Notes: generated by a model from the sequence alone, not told the origin. Positions 45,570-54,586 are shown, numbered from the stretch's first letter. The stretch: 64,000 nucleotides of DNA from Pseudosulfitobacter koreensis (GCF_024733015.1 NZ_JANKJG010000003.1:186001-250000), one strand, 5' to 3'. Made by a program: numbers and translations.

Positions 45570-47774
45570 TCAGGCCGCTGCAGCCTGCGCCTTGGGGCCG
45601 AAGCGGCCGTAGAACGTCTGGTTCTTCTCGGCCATTTCGCGCAGCAGGGCAGGGCACTCGAACCGGTCGCCGAACTTGGCCTGCAGTTCATCGCAGCGCT
45701 CAGCCGCATAGGGTGTGCCGAGGATGTCCAGCCAGCTGAACGGACCTCCCGACCACGGCGCAAAGCCCCAGCCCAGGATCGCACCCACATCGCCTTCGCG
45801 GATGTCTTCCAGCACGCCTTCCTCCAGCGCGCGAACCGCTTCCAGCACCTGTGCGAACATCAGACGTTCCTGCACTTCGATCAGGTCGGGCTGCTCTTCG
45901 GCCAGCGGATATTTGTCGTGGATGCCTTTCCAGTATCCCAGACGCTTGCCGCTTTCGTCATAGTCGAAGTAGCCGGCCTTGGACTTGCGACCCAGACGGC
46001 CTTCCTCTTCCATCCAGACGATCAGGTTGTCGGCCTCGGACCCTGGATAGGCATTGCCCATCGCGGCCTTGGTCGCCTTCATGATGCGCACCGCCAGGTC
46101 CACCGAGGTCTCGTCGCCCAACTGGATCGGACCCACGGGGAACCCCAGCTGCTGCGCGGCATGGTCGATCAACACAGGGGCCACGCCCTCGGTGACCATC
46201 CGCGTGGCTTCGTTGCCATAGGGGATGATGCAGCGGTTGGCATAGAAGAACCGCGCGTCGTTGACGACGATCGGGGTCTTGCGGATCTGGCGCACATAGT
46301 CCAGCGACTTGGCCACAGCCCGGTCGCCGGTTTCGGCCCCCTTGATGATCTCGACCAGCGCCATGCGTTCCACCGGCGAGAAGAAGTGGATGCCGATGAA
46401 CTGCTCGGGGCGCACCGACGCCTTGGCCAGATCCGAGATCGGCAAGGTCGATGTGTTCGAGGCAAAGATGCAATCGTCGGGGATGATCGCCTCGACCTTC
46501 TTGGTCATCTCGGCCTTGACGCCGGGGTCTTCGAACACCGCTTCGATGATCAGATCGCAGCCCTTGAGCTGTTCCAGATCGGCGGTCGCCGTGATCTTGG
46601 CCAGCAGCGCCTCTTTCTTCTCTTCGGTGGCTTTCTTGCGCGCGATGCCCTTGTCCATGTAGCTGGCGGAATAGGCCTTGCCCTTGTCCGCCGCCGCCTG
46701 GTCACGGTCGATCAGCACCACCTCGATGCCGGCCTGCGCCGACACCAATGCGATGCCCGCCCCCATCATGCCGGCACCCAGCACGCCCAGCTTCTTCACC
46801 CGTTGATCGGGCACGTCCTTGGGTCGCACGGCGCCTTTTTCCAACGCTTCCTTGTTCAGGAACAGCGACCGGATCATCGCACCCGACGAGGGGTTCATCA
46901 GGATGTTGGTGAACCAGCGTGCCTCGATCTTAAGTGCCGTGTCGAAGGGCACCAGCGCGCCCTCATATACAGCCGACAGCATCGCCTTGGCCGCAGGGAA
47001 CGCGCCCTTGGTCTTGCCGTTGACCATTGCGTTCGCGCCGACAAAGTTCATGAAACCCGCAGGGTGATAGGGCGCGCCGCCGGGCATCTTGTAGCCCTTC
47101 GCGTCCCAGGGTTTCAGGATGTCCGCGTCCTTGGCGCTCAGCACCCAGTCGCGGGCGGCGGCGACCGGATCATCGACCACCTCGTCGATCACGCCTGCGC
47201 CCTTGGCCTTGTCTGGGGCCAGCATCTTGCCCTCCAGCAGCAGCGACGAGGCCCCCATCAGGCCCAGCTTGCGCACCAGACGCGTGGTGCCGCCGGCACC
47301 GGGGAAGATGCCGACCAGAATTTCGGGCAGGCCGATCTTGGCCTTGGGGTTGTTGGCGGCAAAGATGCGGTGCGTGGCCAGCGGCAGTTCCAGACCGATA
47401 CCAGCGGCGGTGCCGGGCAGGGCGGCGGCAATTGGTTTGCCCCCCTTGTTGGTCTTGGCGTCCATGCCTGCGCGCTCGATCTTGCGCAGCAGGCCGTGCA
47501 TCTGCATCGTGCCCTCGAACAGGCCCTTGGCCGGATCGTCGCCCGCACTTTCCTTCATCTTGGCCAGCAGGTTCAGGTCCATGCCGCCCGCAAAGGTGTC
47601 CTTGCCCGAGGTGATCACGATGCCCTTGACCGCATCGTCGGCCAGCGCGTCGTCGACCAGACCGTTCAACTGGTCGAGACCCTCGATCGACATGACGTTC
47701 ATCGTCTTGTCGGCCACGTCCCATGTGATGATCGCAACGCCGTCGGCGTCTTTCTTCATGGTGAAATCTGTCAT
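45570..47774 (-). CDS. fadJ: Fatty acid oxidation multifunctional protein (enoyl-CoA hydratase / 3-hydroxyacyl-CoA dehydrogenase)
   Basis: The 734-residue protein carries steps two and three of beta-oxidation. The N-terminal crotonase domain (1-200) has TSGKDTFAGGMDL and GLPEILVGIFPGAGG; the dehydrogenase part starts near 320 with LGVLGAGMMGAGIALVSAQAG, followed by SNTSTLPI and HFFSPVERMALVEII with the catalytic His. The C-terminal 3HCDH domain closes the protein. ATG 47772-47774 overlaps the stop of the upstream NTF2-like gene by 4 bases and has GGGAG. FadB and FadJ cannot be separated on sequence alone. Confidence 0.95.
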   Translation of the reverse strand: MTDFTMKKDADGVAIITWDVADKTMNVMSIEGLDQLNGLVDDALADDAVKGIVITSGKDTFAGGMDLNLLAKMKESAGDDPAKGLFEGTMQMHGLLRKIERAGMDAKTNKGGKPIAAALPGTAAGIGLELPLATHRIFAANNPKAKIGLPEILVGIFPGAGGTTRLVRKLGLMGASSLLLEGKMLAPDKAKGAGVIDEVVDDPVAAARDWVLSAKDADILKPWDAKGYKMPGGAPYHPAGFMNFVGANAMVNGKTKGAFPAAKAMLSAVYEGALVPFDTALKIEARWFTNILMNPSSGAMIRSLFLNKEALEKGAVRPKDVPDQRVKKLGVLGAGMMGAGIALVSAQAGIEVVLIDRDQAAADKGKAYSASYMDKGIARKKATEEKKEALLAKITATADLEQLKGCDLIIEAVFEDPGVKAEMTKKVEAIIPDDCIFASNTSTLPISDLAKASVRPEQFIGIHFFSPVERMALVEIIKGAETGDRAVAKSLDYVRQIRKTPIVVNDARFFYANRCIIPYGNEATRMVTEGVAPVLIDHAAQQLGFPVGPIQLGDETSVDLAVRIMKATKAAMGNAYPGSEADNLIVWMEEEGRLGRKSKAGYFDYDESGKRLGYWKGIHDKYPLAEEQPDLIEVQERLMFAQVLEAVRALEEGVLEDIREGDVGAILGWGFAPWSGGPFSWLDILGTPYAAERCDELQAKFGDRFECPALLREMAEKNQTFYGRFGPKAQAAAA

Positions 47775-48682
47775 TTCTGATCTCCCTTTTCTGGAGTGTA
47801 GTCCGGTGTGTTTTCCATGTCGGCGGGGCTGAGCGCCGACCAGTTCATATGTCCTATGGCCCGCATCACGGTGGTGACACGCCACAGGCCGTTTTCATTG
47901 CGCAGGGTCATCGACGCATCCCATGGCGGCACCACGTGATTGGTGCCGCGCATCATGTTCATGCGGTAGGTGCCGGTCATCTGGTCGCCGCCGATAATCT
48001 CGGCGGTCCTGGCTTGCCGGATGATCGCGGTCACGCCGTTTTCCCTGAAGTCGCGTTGATAGGCTTCGAAATCGTCGATGACCTGTTGCCGGGTCTCGAA
48101 GGTTTCGACGCCCGAGCGTGACACCAGATGAAAGGGCAGGCAGACGCTGTTCAGCCAGCCCTCGACGTCGTTGCCGATAAAGGCGGCGCTGATGCGGTCC
48201 AGGATGGCCTGAAAGACCTCTAGCCGGTGACTGGCTTCCGACTTTTCGCGCCCCGGAGTGTCGAATTCTTCGCGCAGCAGCAGGGGCCAGTCGGCCGTGT
48301 GCAGGGACGAATCCGATATGCCGACCTTCCAGGCCTCATTTTCGCGAAACAGCGACATGCGGGTCAGATAGGGGGCCGCCACGTCTTCGCCGTTTCGGCA
48401 GAGCCTTGTGGTGTGATAGCCCGAAATCTGCTGCTGCGAGACGAACTTTGCCGTGTCGCAGCTGCGCAGATAGCCGTCTATGCCCTGCTCGGACAGCATG
48501 TCGCTGTAGGCGGCGACCCGGTCGATGATCGCGCGGGTCGAGCGGTGCGTGATGCTGCCGTCCATCGTCTTCATGACGAACGGCACGCGCGTCAGCGCGG
48601 CAAACCCTGCCGCGTCCCTTTCCAGCACAGCCGTGGTCAGCTGTGTCAGCAGGTCCTGATAGATGTCACGCGCCGCAGCCAC
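47771..48682 (-). CDS. Tandem NTF2/SnoaL-like protein in the beta-oxidation operon, GTG start
   Basis: The 303-residue protein appears to contain two copies of an NTF2/SnoaL-like alpha+beta fold (about 5-130 and 152-280). Both copies share the order helix, PF...M/VSR strand, a T/R-rich helix and a terminal W-K/R-V strand: PFVMKTMDG with AWKVGIS, and PFHLVSRSG with LWRVTT. No catalytic residues can be named. It lies between fadA (3 bases upstream, GTG start) and fadJ (4-base overlap), so it is part of the beta-oxidation operon; its role there is unknown. Confidence 0.78.
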   Translation of the reverse strand: MAAARDIYQDLLTQLTTAVLERDAAGFAALTRVPFVMKTMDGSITHRSTRAIIDRVAAYSDMLSEQGIDGYLRSCDTAKFVSQQQISGYHTTRLCRNGEDVAAPYLTRMSLFRENEAWKVGISDSSLHTADWPLLLREEFDTPGREKSEASHRLEVFQAILDRISAAFIGNDVEGWLNSVCLPFHLVSRSGVETFETRQQVIDDFEAYQRDFRENGVTAIIRQARTAEIIGGDQMTGTYRMNMMRGTNHVVPPWDASMTLRNENGLWRVTTVMRAIGHMNWSALSPADMENTPDYTPEKGDQK

Positions 48683-48685
48683 GCG

Positions 48686-49897
48686 TCAGACCCGTTCGAT
48701 GATCGTGGCGGCACCCATGCCCGATGCGATGCACAAGGTGGCAAGACCGACTTCCTTGTCCTGACGCTCAAGTTCGTCCAGCAGGGTGCCGATGATCATG
48801 GCCCCCGTGGCGCCCAGCGGGTGCCCCATCGCGATCGAGCCGCCGTTGACGTTGACCTTTTCATGCTCGACGTTGAACGCCTCCATGAACAGCATCACGA
48901 CCGAGGCAAAGGCTTCGTTGACCTCGAAGAGGTCGATGTCGCTGATCGACATGCCACTTTCCGCCAGGATTTTCTTGGTCGCGGGCACGGGGCCGGTCAG
49001 CATGATGGTCGGATCGGTGCCGATCTTGGTGGTGGCCCGGATGCGCGCGCGCGGCTTCAGCCCGTATTTCTCGCCGAATTCCTTGTTGCCGATCAGCACG
49101 GCGGCGGACCCGTCAACGATGCCCGAAGAGTTGCCTGCGTGGTGGATGTGGTTGATCTTTTCCAGATGCGGATATTTCAGCAGTGCCACGGCGTCAAAGC
49201 CGGGCATGACCTCGCCCATCGCCTGAAACGCAGGATTCAGCGCACCCAGCGACTGCATGTCGGTCTGCGGGCGCATGTATTCGTCGTAATCCAGAATGGC
49301 GAGACCGTTCTGATCGCGCACGGTGATCACCGAATTGGCAAAGCGCTTTTCGTCCCAGGCCCGTTTCGCCCGCTGTTGCGAGGCCACGGCCAGCGCGTCG
49401 GCGTCGTCACGGGTGTGCCCGTACTGCGTGGCGATGATGTCGGCGCTGATGCCCTGCGGCACGAAATAGGTGTCCATGGCCACGGACGGATCGGCGGCGA
49501 TCGCGGCGCCGTCGCTGCCCATGGCGACGCGGCCCATCATCTCGACGCCACCGGCGATATAGGCCATGCCGGCCCCGCCCTTGACCTGGTTGGCCGCGAG
49601 GTTCACCGCCTCCATGCCGCTGGCGCAGAACCGGTTGATCGCAAGACCGGGGATCGACTGGTCGAGATCGGACGCCAGCACGGCAGAGCGCGCAAGGCAG
49701 CCACCCTGTTCCATTACTTGTGTGACGTTGCCCCAGATCACGTCCTCGACGGCGTGGCCGTCCAGATTGTTGCGCTCTTTCAGCGCGTTCAGCGTCAGTG
49801 CGGACAGGCGCAGCGAGGTCACCTCGTGCAGCGCGCCATCCTTGCGGCCTTTGCCACGTGGAGTGCGCAGGGCGTCGTAGATATATGCATCGGTCAT
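48686..49897 (-). CDS. fadA: Acetyl-CoA C-acyltransferase (thiolase)
   Basis: FadA cleaves 3-ketoacyl-CoA in the last step of beta-oxidation. The 403-residue thiolase has the acyl-Cys91 (NRFCASGMEAV), His359 (GGSIAMGHPLGATG) and Cys389 (CIASGMG). AAAGGA precedes the ATG. It is upstream of the NTF2-like gene and fadJ in the same operon, with a glutathione S-transferase gene 29 bases further upstream. Confidence 0.95.
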   Translation of the reverse strand: MTDAYIYDALRTPRGKGRKDGALHEVTSLRLSALTLNALKERNNLDGHAVEDVIWGNVTQVMEQGGCLARSAVLASDLDQSIPGLAINRFCASGMEAVNLAANQVKGGAGMAYIAGGVEMMGRVAMGSDGAAIAADPSVAMDTYFVPQGISADIIATQYGHTRDDADALAVASQQRAKRAWDEKRFANSVITVRDQNGLAILDYDEYMRPQTDMQSLGALNPAFQAMGEVMPGFDAVALLKYPHLEKINHIHHAGNSSGIVDGSAAVLIGNKEFGEKYGLKPRARIRATTKIGTDPTIMLTGPVPATKKILAESGMSISDIDLFEVNEAFASVVMLFMEAFNVEHEKVNVNGGSIAMGHPLGATGAMIIGTLLDELERQDKEVGLATLCIASGMGAATIIERV

Positions 49898-49926
49898 CAG
49901 ATGTGTCCTTTCAAGTTCAGGATCGG

Positions 49927-50559
49927 TCAGGCGCGGTCAGCGGGGCTGCCGGGCATCAGGTCATAGGGGTGTTTCCAGCCGGGCAAGCCTTCGATGTTGC
50001 CCAGCCAGCGGTCGATATTGTCATGCGCCTTGCGGTCGAAACCAAAAGGCTCGGGATAGAACAGATAGCCGCAGCACGAAAAGTCGGCATTGGTCGCCCC
50101 GTCGCCCACGATCCAGTCGCGCGAAGCCAGATGATCGTCGAGCGTCTTGTACGCCGCCTGCAAGCGCCCGAGATTAAAGTCGATCACGGCCTGAGGGCGT
50201 TTGTCCTCGGGCAGGAAATTCATCAGGAACCGGGTCAGACCCGCCATCGAGCTGAGCTTGTGGTTGTCGAACAGCACCCAGCGCAGCACTTCGTATTTCT
50301 CGGCCCCTTCGCCCCCGAACTTGCCGGTCTTGTCGGTGATGTATTGCTGGATCGCGCCGGATTGGCTGATGCGCATGTCGCCGTCGATCAGCAGGGGCGC
50401 TTCGCCCATGGGGTTGAGGCTGCGGTATTCTGGTGCGCGGGTGGCGCCGCCGAAAAAGTCGACCTTGACCGGCGACCAGTCCAGGCCCGAAAGCGTAAGC
50501 GGCAGGGCCGCCTTGTAGGAATTGCCGGATTCGCCGAAGCAGTGAAGTTGGATGGTCAT
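49927..50559 (-). CDS. Glutathione S-transferase family protein
   Basis: The 210-residue protein has a thioredoxin-like N-terminal domain (TIQLHCFGESGNSYKAAL; GEAPLLIDGDMRISQSGAI with the cis-Pro and the Ser that contacts glutathione) and an all-helical C-terminal domain with GDGATNADFS. The catalytic Ser/Cys is probably Ser11 or Ser13 of GESGNS. It is the first gene of the unit leading to fadA-fadJ; a link to acyl-CoA metabolism is only positional. Confidence 0.88.
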   Translation of the reverse strand: MTIQLHCFGESGNSYKAALPLTLSGLDWSPVKVDFFGGATRAPEYRSLNPMGEAPLLIDGDMRISQSGAIQQYITDKTGKFGGEGAEKYEVLRWVLFDNHKLSSMAGLTRFLMNFLPEDKRPQAVIDFNLGRLQAAYKTLDDHLASRDWIVGDGATNADFSCCGYLFYPEPFGFDRKAHDNIDRWLGNIEGLPGWKHPYDLMPGSPADRA

Positions 50560-50605
50560 GTGTTCAGGCCCCTCCCCAGGGCGCGTGCTCTTTGATAGGG
50601 CAGGC

Positions 50606-50661
50606 CGGGGGTTTCACACCCCCGGACCCCCGTGGAGTTTACTCTGCAAGATGAAGATGGG
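50606..50661 (+). repeat. Roseobacter intergenic repeat, AAGATGAA variant, copy 5
   Basis: The hairpin CCGGGGGTTTCACACCCCCGG is followed by ACCCCCGTGGAGTTTACTCT and GCAAGATGAAG. It faces copy 6 at 50819 in inverted orientation. Between GST and the RHH-like gene the whole 50560-50918 stretch holds no convincing gene, only these two repeats. Confidence 0.65.
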
Positions 50662-50818
50662 AACGATTCAGACATTGTTAACCCCAACTGCAGCAAAGTG
50701 ATCTCGCGCGGCAGACTGGAGAGTTGCGCCGCGTGCAAGGTGAAGCCTCGCTGGCCGGGCCGTATGGGTCAATCCCGATTGGGTCTCGGGCAGCGGGGTG
50801 AACCTTGAGCTCCGAGGT

Positions 50819-50863
50819 TCCTTCATCTTGCCAGATAAACTCCCGCCGGAGGCTCCCGCAGGG
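50819..50863 (-). repeat. Roseobacter intergenic repeat, AAGATGAA variant, copy 6
   Basis: Read on the minus strand it gives GCGGGAGCCTCCGGCGGGAG, then TTTATCTGGCAAGATGAAG. Together with copy 5 it forms an inverted pair about 160 bases apart. Confidence 0.65.
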
Positions 50864-50918
50864 GCCGCGTAGTGCAAGGTGTGTTGTGTCATGCTGTCCT
50901 CCCCCAAAGATTCCCGCC

Positions 50919-51131
50919 TCAGCGCTTGCGCGCGTCGAGGTCGGCGTTGAACAGGCGCAGCCGGTGGCCCAGATTTTCCGCATCCGTCACGCTGTCGAAA
51001 TTCTCGAAGAGAAAGGACATCGCTTCGCCCTCGTCGAGCCCCGCCTCGGATGAGAACTTCTTGAGGCGGCGGTAGCCGTCTTCCGTCATGGCGACGGTAA
51101 AGCGGCGGGTGAGGCGAAAGCGTTTGGGCAT
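50919..51131 (-). CDS. Small ribbon-helix-helix-like protein
   Basis: The 70-residue protein starts MPKRFRLTRRFTVAMTEDGY. A basic beta-strand region followed by two helices (YRRLKKFSSEAGLDEGEAMS and FLFENFD) fits the ribbon-helix-helix pattern of small DNA-binding proteins, although the C-terminal half is acidic. GGAG precedes ATG 51129-51131. It lies 67 bases downstream of the acyl-CoA dehydrogenase gene and may be co-transcribed. Confidence 0.6.
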   Translation of the reverse strand: MPKRFRLTRRFTVAMTEDGYRRLKKFSSEAGLDEGEAMSFLFENFDSVTDAENLGHRLRLFNADLDARKR

Positions 51132-51198
51132 ATGAGGCTCCGGTGGCAAATGATCCGGTCGTTTGCCGGACGCGCCTTGGGCGCATCCGGCAGGTGGT

Positions 51199-52980
51199 TC
51201 AGAAGTTGGCCGCATCCAGCGCCATGACCGTGTCCGCGCCCGACTGGATGCGTGTCAGGTGCAGGGCGGTCGCGGGCAGTTGCCGTGCCATGTAGTAGCG
51301 GCCCGTCGCCAGCTTGGTCTCGTAGAACGTGGTGTCGGACGTACCACCGGCGAGGGCATCCATCGACGCCTTGCCCATACGGGCCCACATCAGCCCCAGG
51401 CAGACGTGGCCGAACATGTGCATGAAGTCGTTCGAGCCCGCCAGCGCGTGGTTGGGGTTCTTCACGCCGTTCTGCATGAAATACATGCTGGCGGCCTGCA
51501 GATCCTTTGACGCGGCTTTCAGCGGATCGAGGAAATCCTTGTCGAAGCCTTCGTCCTGACCTGCGTTTTCCTTGATGAAATTCTTCACCATGTCGAAGAA
51601 GGCCATCACGTGTTTGCCGCCGTCCTGCGCCAGCTTGCGGCCGACCAGGTCCAGAGCCTGAACGCCGTTGGCACCCTCGTAGATCTGGGCGATGCGGGCG
51701 TCGCGGGTGAACTGGGACATGCCCCATTCCTCGATGTAGCCGTGGCCGCCGTAGACCTGCTGGGCCTTCACGGTCATGTCATAGCCCTGATCGGTCAGGA
51801 AGCCCTTGATGACCGGCGTCATCAGCGAGACCAGGCCATCGGCGTCCTTGTCGTGCGAGCGGTGCGCCGCGTCGATCAGTGACGCGCCCCACAGGATGAA
51901 CGCGCGCGCACCTTCGACAAAGCTTTTCTGGTCCATCAGGCTGCGCCGTATGTCGGGGTGTACGATCAGCGGATCGGCGGGGCCATCGGGGTTTTCAGCA
52001 CCGGTCACGGCACGGCCCTGCAGACGGTCCTTGGCGTAGTCCAGCGCGTTCTGATAGGCCACATCGGCCTGTGCCAGACCCTGCATGCCGACGCCGAGAC
52101 GTGCCTCGTTCATCATGGTGAACATTGCGCGCATGCCCTTGTGCTCTTCACCCAGCAGGTAGCCGGTGGCACCGTCATAGTTCATCACGCAGGTCGAGTT
52201 GCCGTGAATGCCCATTTTCTCTTCGATCTTGCCGACGGTGACGCCGTTGCGATCGCCGAGGCTGCCGTCATCCTTCACGATGAACTTCGGCACGATGAAC
52301 AAAGACACGCCCTTGATGCCTTCGGGGCCGCCGACGATTTTGGCCAGCACCAGGTGGATGATGTTGTCGGCCATGTCATGTTCGCCGGACGAGATGAAGA
52401 TCTTCTGACCCGTCAGTTTATAGCTGCCGTCATCCTGCGGCTCGGCTTTTGTACGCATCATGCCCAAATCTGTACCACAATGCGGTTCAGTCAGGTTCAT
52501 GGTGCCGGTCCAGTCACAGCTGACCATGTTGGGCAGATAGGTGTCCTTCTGCGCGTCGGTGCCGTGCGCAAGGATCGCCGAGGCGGCGCCGTGGGTCAGG
52601 CCCTGGTACATGGTGAACGCTTGGTTCGCGGCCGAGAACATCTCGCCCACGGCCGAGCCCATGACGGCGGGCATGTTCTGGCCGCCGTATTTTTCGGGCA
52701 TGTCCAGACCGGTCCAGCCGCCTTCCTTGACCTGCGCGAAGGCTTCCTTGAACCCTTTGGGCGTATAAACGATGCCGTTTTCCAGTCGGCAGCCTTCCTT
52801 GTCGCCCACGGCGTTCAGCGGGGCCAGAACCGACGAGGTCAGCTTGCCCGCTTCTTCGAGGATCGCGGAGGTAAAGTCGGGCTCGAGCTCGTTGTAGCCC
52901 GGAATGTCGCTTTTGGTGACGTTCAGCAGGTTGTGCAGAACGAATTGCAGGTCTTTGGTGGGGGCTGTATAGCTGGGCAT
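51199..52980 (-). CDS. Acyl-CoA dehydrogenase, DmdC-like long form
   Basis: The 593-residue flavoprotein is longer than ordinary acyl-CoA dehydrogenases (about 380) and has the N-terminus and C-terminal extension of the 3-methylmercaptopropionyl-CoA dehydrogenase (DmdC) family ([19 protein letters not shown]). Visible motifs are [28 protein letters not shown] and the catalytic region [16 protein letters not shown] with Glu. Roseobacters carry several DmdC paralogs; because this one sits with fadA/fadJ and MerR genes, a fatty-acyl substrate is as likely as a DMSP-derived one. Confidence 0.9.
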   Translation of the reverse strand: MPSYTAPTKDLQFVLHNLLNVTKSDIPGYNELEPDFTSAILEEAGKLTSSVLAPLNAVGDKEGCRLENGIVYTPKGFKEAFAQVKEGGWTGLDMPEKYGGQNMPAVMGSAVGEMFSAANQAFTMYQGLTHGAASAILAHGTDAQKDTYLPNMVSCDWTGTMNLTEPHCGTDLGMMRTKAEPQDDGSYKLTGQKIFISSGEHDMADNIIHLVLAKIVGGPEGIKGVSLFIVPKFIVKDDGSLGDRNGVTVGKIEEKMGIHGNSTCVMNYDGATGYLLGEEHKGMRAMFTMMNEARLGVGMQGLAQADVAYQNALDYAKDRLQGRAVTGAENPDGPADPLIVHPDIRRSLMDQKSFVEGARAFILWGASLIDAAHRSHDKDADGLVSLMTPVIKGFLTDQGYDMTVKAQQVYGGHGYIEEWGMSQFTRDARIAQIYEGANGVQALDLVGRKLAQDGGKHVMAFFDMVKNFIKENAGQDEGFDKDFLDPLKAASKDLQAASMYFMQNGVKNPNHALAGSNDFMHMFGHVCLGLMWARMGKASMDALAGGTSDTTFYETKLATGRYYMARQLPATALHLTRIQSGADTVMALDAANF

Positions 52981-53029
52981 ATGAAGTCTCTCTACAGGTC
53001 GTCGTTGTTGGGCTTAACCGGAATAGGTC

Positions 53030-53431
53030 TTACTGTGCGGCTTTCGGCGCGCTGTTCATCGAGGCGAGCATCTTCTCGCCCCATTTTATCTGGGTCTTCA
53101 GATCGTCGATCGCCTCGTTCAACTCGTCGCGCTGGGCGATCATGTCGGCCAGGCGCTGCTGGGCGATCTGGTAGGTGCTGGCCAGCTGGGTGTGCTGCTG
53201 GTCGCCCATGTCGTACATGTCCAGAAGCTGGCGGATCTCTTCGAGGCTGAAGCCAAAGCGCTTGCCGCGCAGGATCAGCTTGAGCCGGGCGCGGTCGCGT
53301 TTGGTGAACAGCCGCTTCTGGCCTTCGCGGATCGGGAACAGCAGTTCCTTGGCTTCGTAGAACCGCAGCGTGCGTGGGGTCACCTCGTAGGTGTCGCACA
53401 TCTCGCGGATTGTCAGTGTCGTGTGGTCCAT
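53030..53431 (-). CDS. MerR-family transcriptional regulator
   Basis: The 133-residue protein has the winged-helix N-terminus LTIREMCDTYEVTPRTLRFYE, the wing, FGFSLEEIRQLLDMYD and a C-terminal coiled coil. It lacks the metal-binding Cys of MerR/CueR, and resembles regulators of acyl-CoA degradation such as LiuR. I use ATG 53429-53431; an ATG five codons upstream is possible. It sits 49 bases before the acyl-CoA dehydrogenase gene and probably controls the block, with paired TTGACGTTAA sites upstream. Confidence 0.88.
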   Translation of the reverse strand: MDHTTLTIREMCDTYEVTPRTLRFYEAKELLFPIREGQKRLFTKRDRARLKLILRGKRFGFSLEEIRQLLDMYDMGDQQHTQLASTYQIAQQRLADMIAQRDELNEAIDDLKTQIKWGEKMLASMNSAPKAAQ

Positions 53432-53507
53432 AACATCATCTCGCATCAGGTTTGCCTGTCGATTCTAGGTGGCAGATGGGTGAATTGACTGCCTCATACA
53501 ACAGCAG

Positions 53508-53572
53508 TTGACGTTAACGTAAGCTGGACGTCGCGTCACAATTTTACCTTACGCAGATTGAATTAACGTCAA
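53508..53572 (-). promoter_or_regulatory. Paired MerR-type operators and long-spacer promoter
   Basis: TTGACGTTAA occurs at 53508-53517 on the plus strand (within TTGACGTTAACGTAA) and at 53572-53563 on the minus strand. On the minus strand TTGACG (53572-53567) and TAAAAT (53546-53541) are 20 bases apart, the stretched spacing typical of MerR-activated promoters, driving the MerR/acyl-CoA dehydrogenase genes with a leader of about 100 bases. The second operator lies within the transcribed leader. Confidence 0.55.
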
Positions 53573-53640
53573 CCTGTTGTTGTGCCGGAAAAATTCCCGT
53601 CACAGATGAAATCGCTGATTTTTAGGTGTATTGGACGCGT

Positions 53641-54036
53641 TCAGGCGTCTTTTGCCTGAGTGGCGGGGCGGCCCAGCTCATCGCCGATCTCGCGGCGCAG
53701 TTGCTTCAGCTCGGTCAGGGCATCGTCGAGTTGCGCGCGCTGTTCGGTCAGTTCCTTGATCTGCCCGTCGGCCATGTCGATCCACCTGTTCCACTGCGCG
53801 TGGGTGCCCTCGCGCTCGTAGATCAGCAGCCATTGGCGGATGTCTTCCAGCTGGAAGCCGAACTTGCGCCCCTTCAGAATCAGCTTCATCCGGGCGCGCT
53901 CGCGGGGCCCGTAATAGCGTGCGCGGCCCTCGCGGTCGGGTTGCAGAAGTTCGATGTATTCGTAATACCGCAACGTGCGCGGCGTCACGTCGAAGGCGGC
54001 GCACATCTCTTTGAATGTCAGACGGTCGTCACTCAT
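53641..54036 (-). CDS. Second MerR-family transcriptional regulator
   Basis: The 131-residue protein is a paralog of the neighbouring MerR protein: LTFKEMCAAFDVTPRTLRYYE, FGFQLEDIRQWLLIYE and a C-terminal coiled coil (IKELTEQRAQLDDALTELK). It has no metal-site Cys. ATG 54034-54036 has GAGGAAGAG upstream; the frame open to 54198 is not coding. Two MerR genes in a row may control the two neighbouring units (beta-oxidation and thioesterase/MATE) or act on the same operators. Confidence 0.88.
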   Translation of the reverse strand: MSDDRLTFKEMCAAFDVTPRTLRYYEYIELLQPDREGRARYYGPRERARMKLILKGRKFGFQLEDIRQWLLIYEREGTHAQWNRWIDMADGQIKELTEQRAQLDDALTELKQLRREIGDELGRPATQAKDA

Positions 54037-54110
54037 GGGGGCTCTTCCTCGCGCGTCGGAGTGCAAATTAAGGCGGGGTGCCGAGAAGCGCAAGCGGGCT
54101 CTCTTGTGGT

Positions 54111-54140
54111 TTGACGCGCAGGGCGTGCTGACCTTATGAA
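54111..54140 (+). promoter_or_regulatory. Candidate promoter of the thioesterase-MATE operon
   Basis: TTGACG (54111-54116), 18 bases, then TATGAA (54135-54140) lie 26 bases before the start at 54167. Confidence 0.45.
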
Positions 54141-54166
54141 GTCGTGAAGATAGCGGAGAGCAGACG

Positions 54167-54586
54167 ATGGACAAGGTCAATATCGCACGGCAATTCATTC
54201 AGGCGATACCGCATGCGCGTGATCTGGGTCTGGAACTGATCACATTGGAAGACGGCGTTTCGGTGATTTCGATGCCCTATGACGAGAAGCTGGTTGGCAA
54301 CCCCGCAACCGGGGTGATCCACGGCGGGGCGGTGTCGGCGCTGATGGACACCTGCAGCGGGGCTGCGGTGATGTGCCACCCGACGGGGCCTGCGGGGACC
54401 GCCACGATTGATCTGCGGATAGACTACATGCGGTCGGCCAAGCCCGGCGACACGATCACGGCAACCGCCACCTGCTATCACATGACGCGCTCTGTTGCTT
54501 TTGTGAGGGTCACCGCCGTCGACAGCGATACCGACAATCCGGTGGCCACGGCCACGGGTGCGTTCACTGTGGAGGGCGGGCAATGA
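54167..54586 (+). CDS. PaaI-family hotdog thioesterase
   Basis: The 139-residue hotdog-fold protein has the active-site stretch NPATGVIHGGAVSALMDTCSG near 44-65, with Asn/His/Asp or Glu positions used by the PaaI/4HBT group, and DLRIDYMRSAKPGD. It hydrolyses an acyl-CoA of unknown identity. GGAGA precedes the ATG. It overlaps the next thioesterase gene by 4 bases. Confidence 0.9.
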   Translation: MDKVNIARQFIQAIPHARDLGLELITLEDGVSVISMPYDEKLVGNPATGVIHGGAVSALMDTCSGAAVMCHPTGPAGTATIDLRIDYMRSAKPGDTITATATCYHMTRSVAFVRVTAVDSDTDNPVATATGAFTVEGGQ

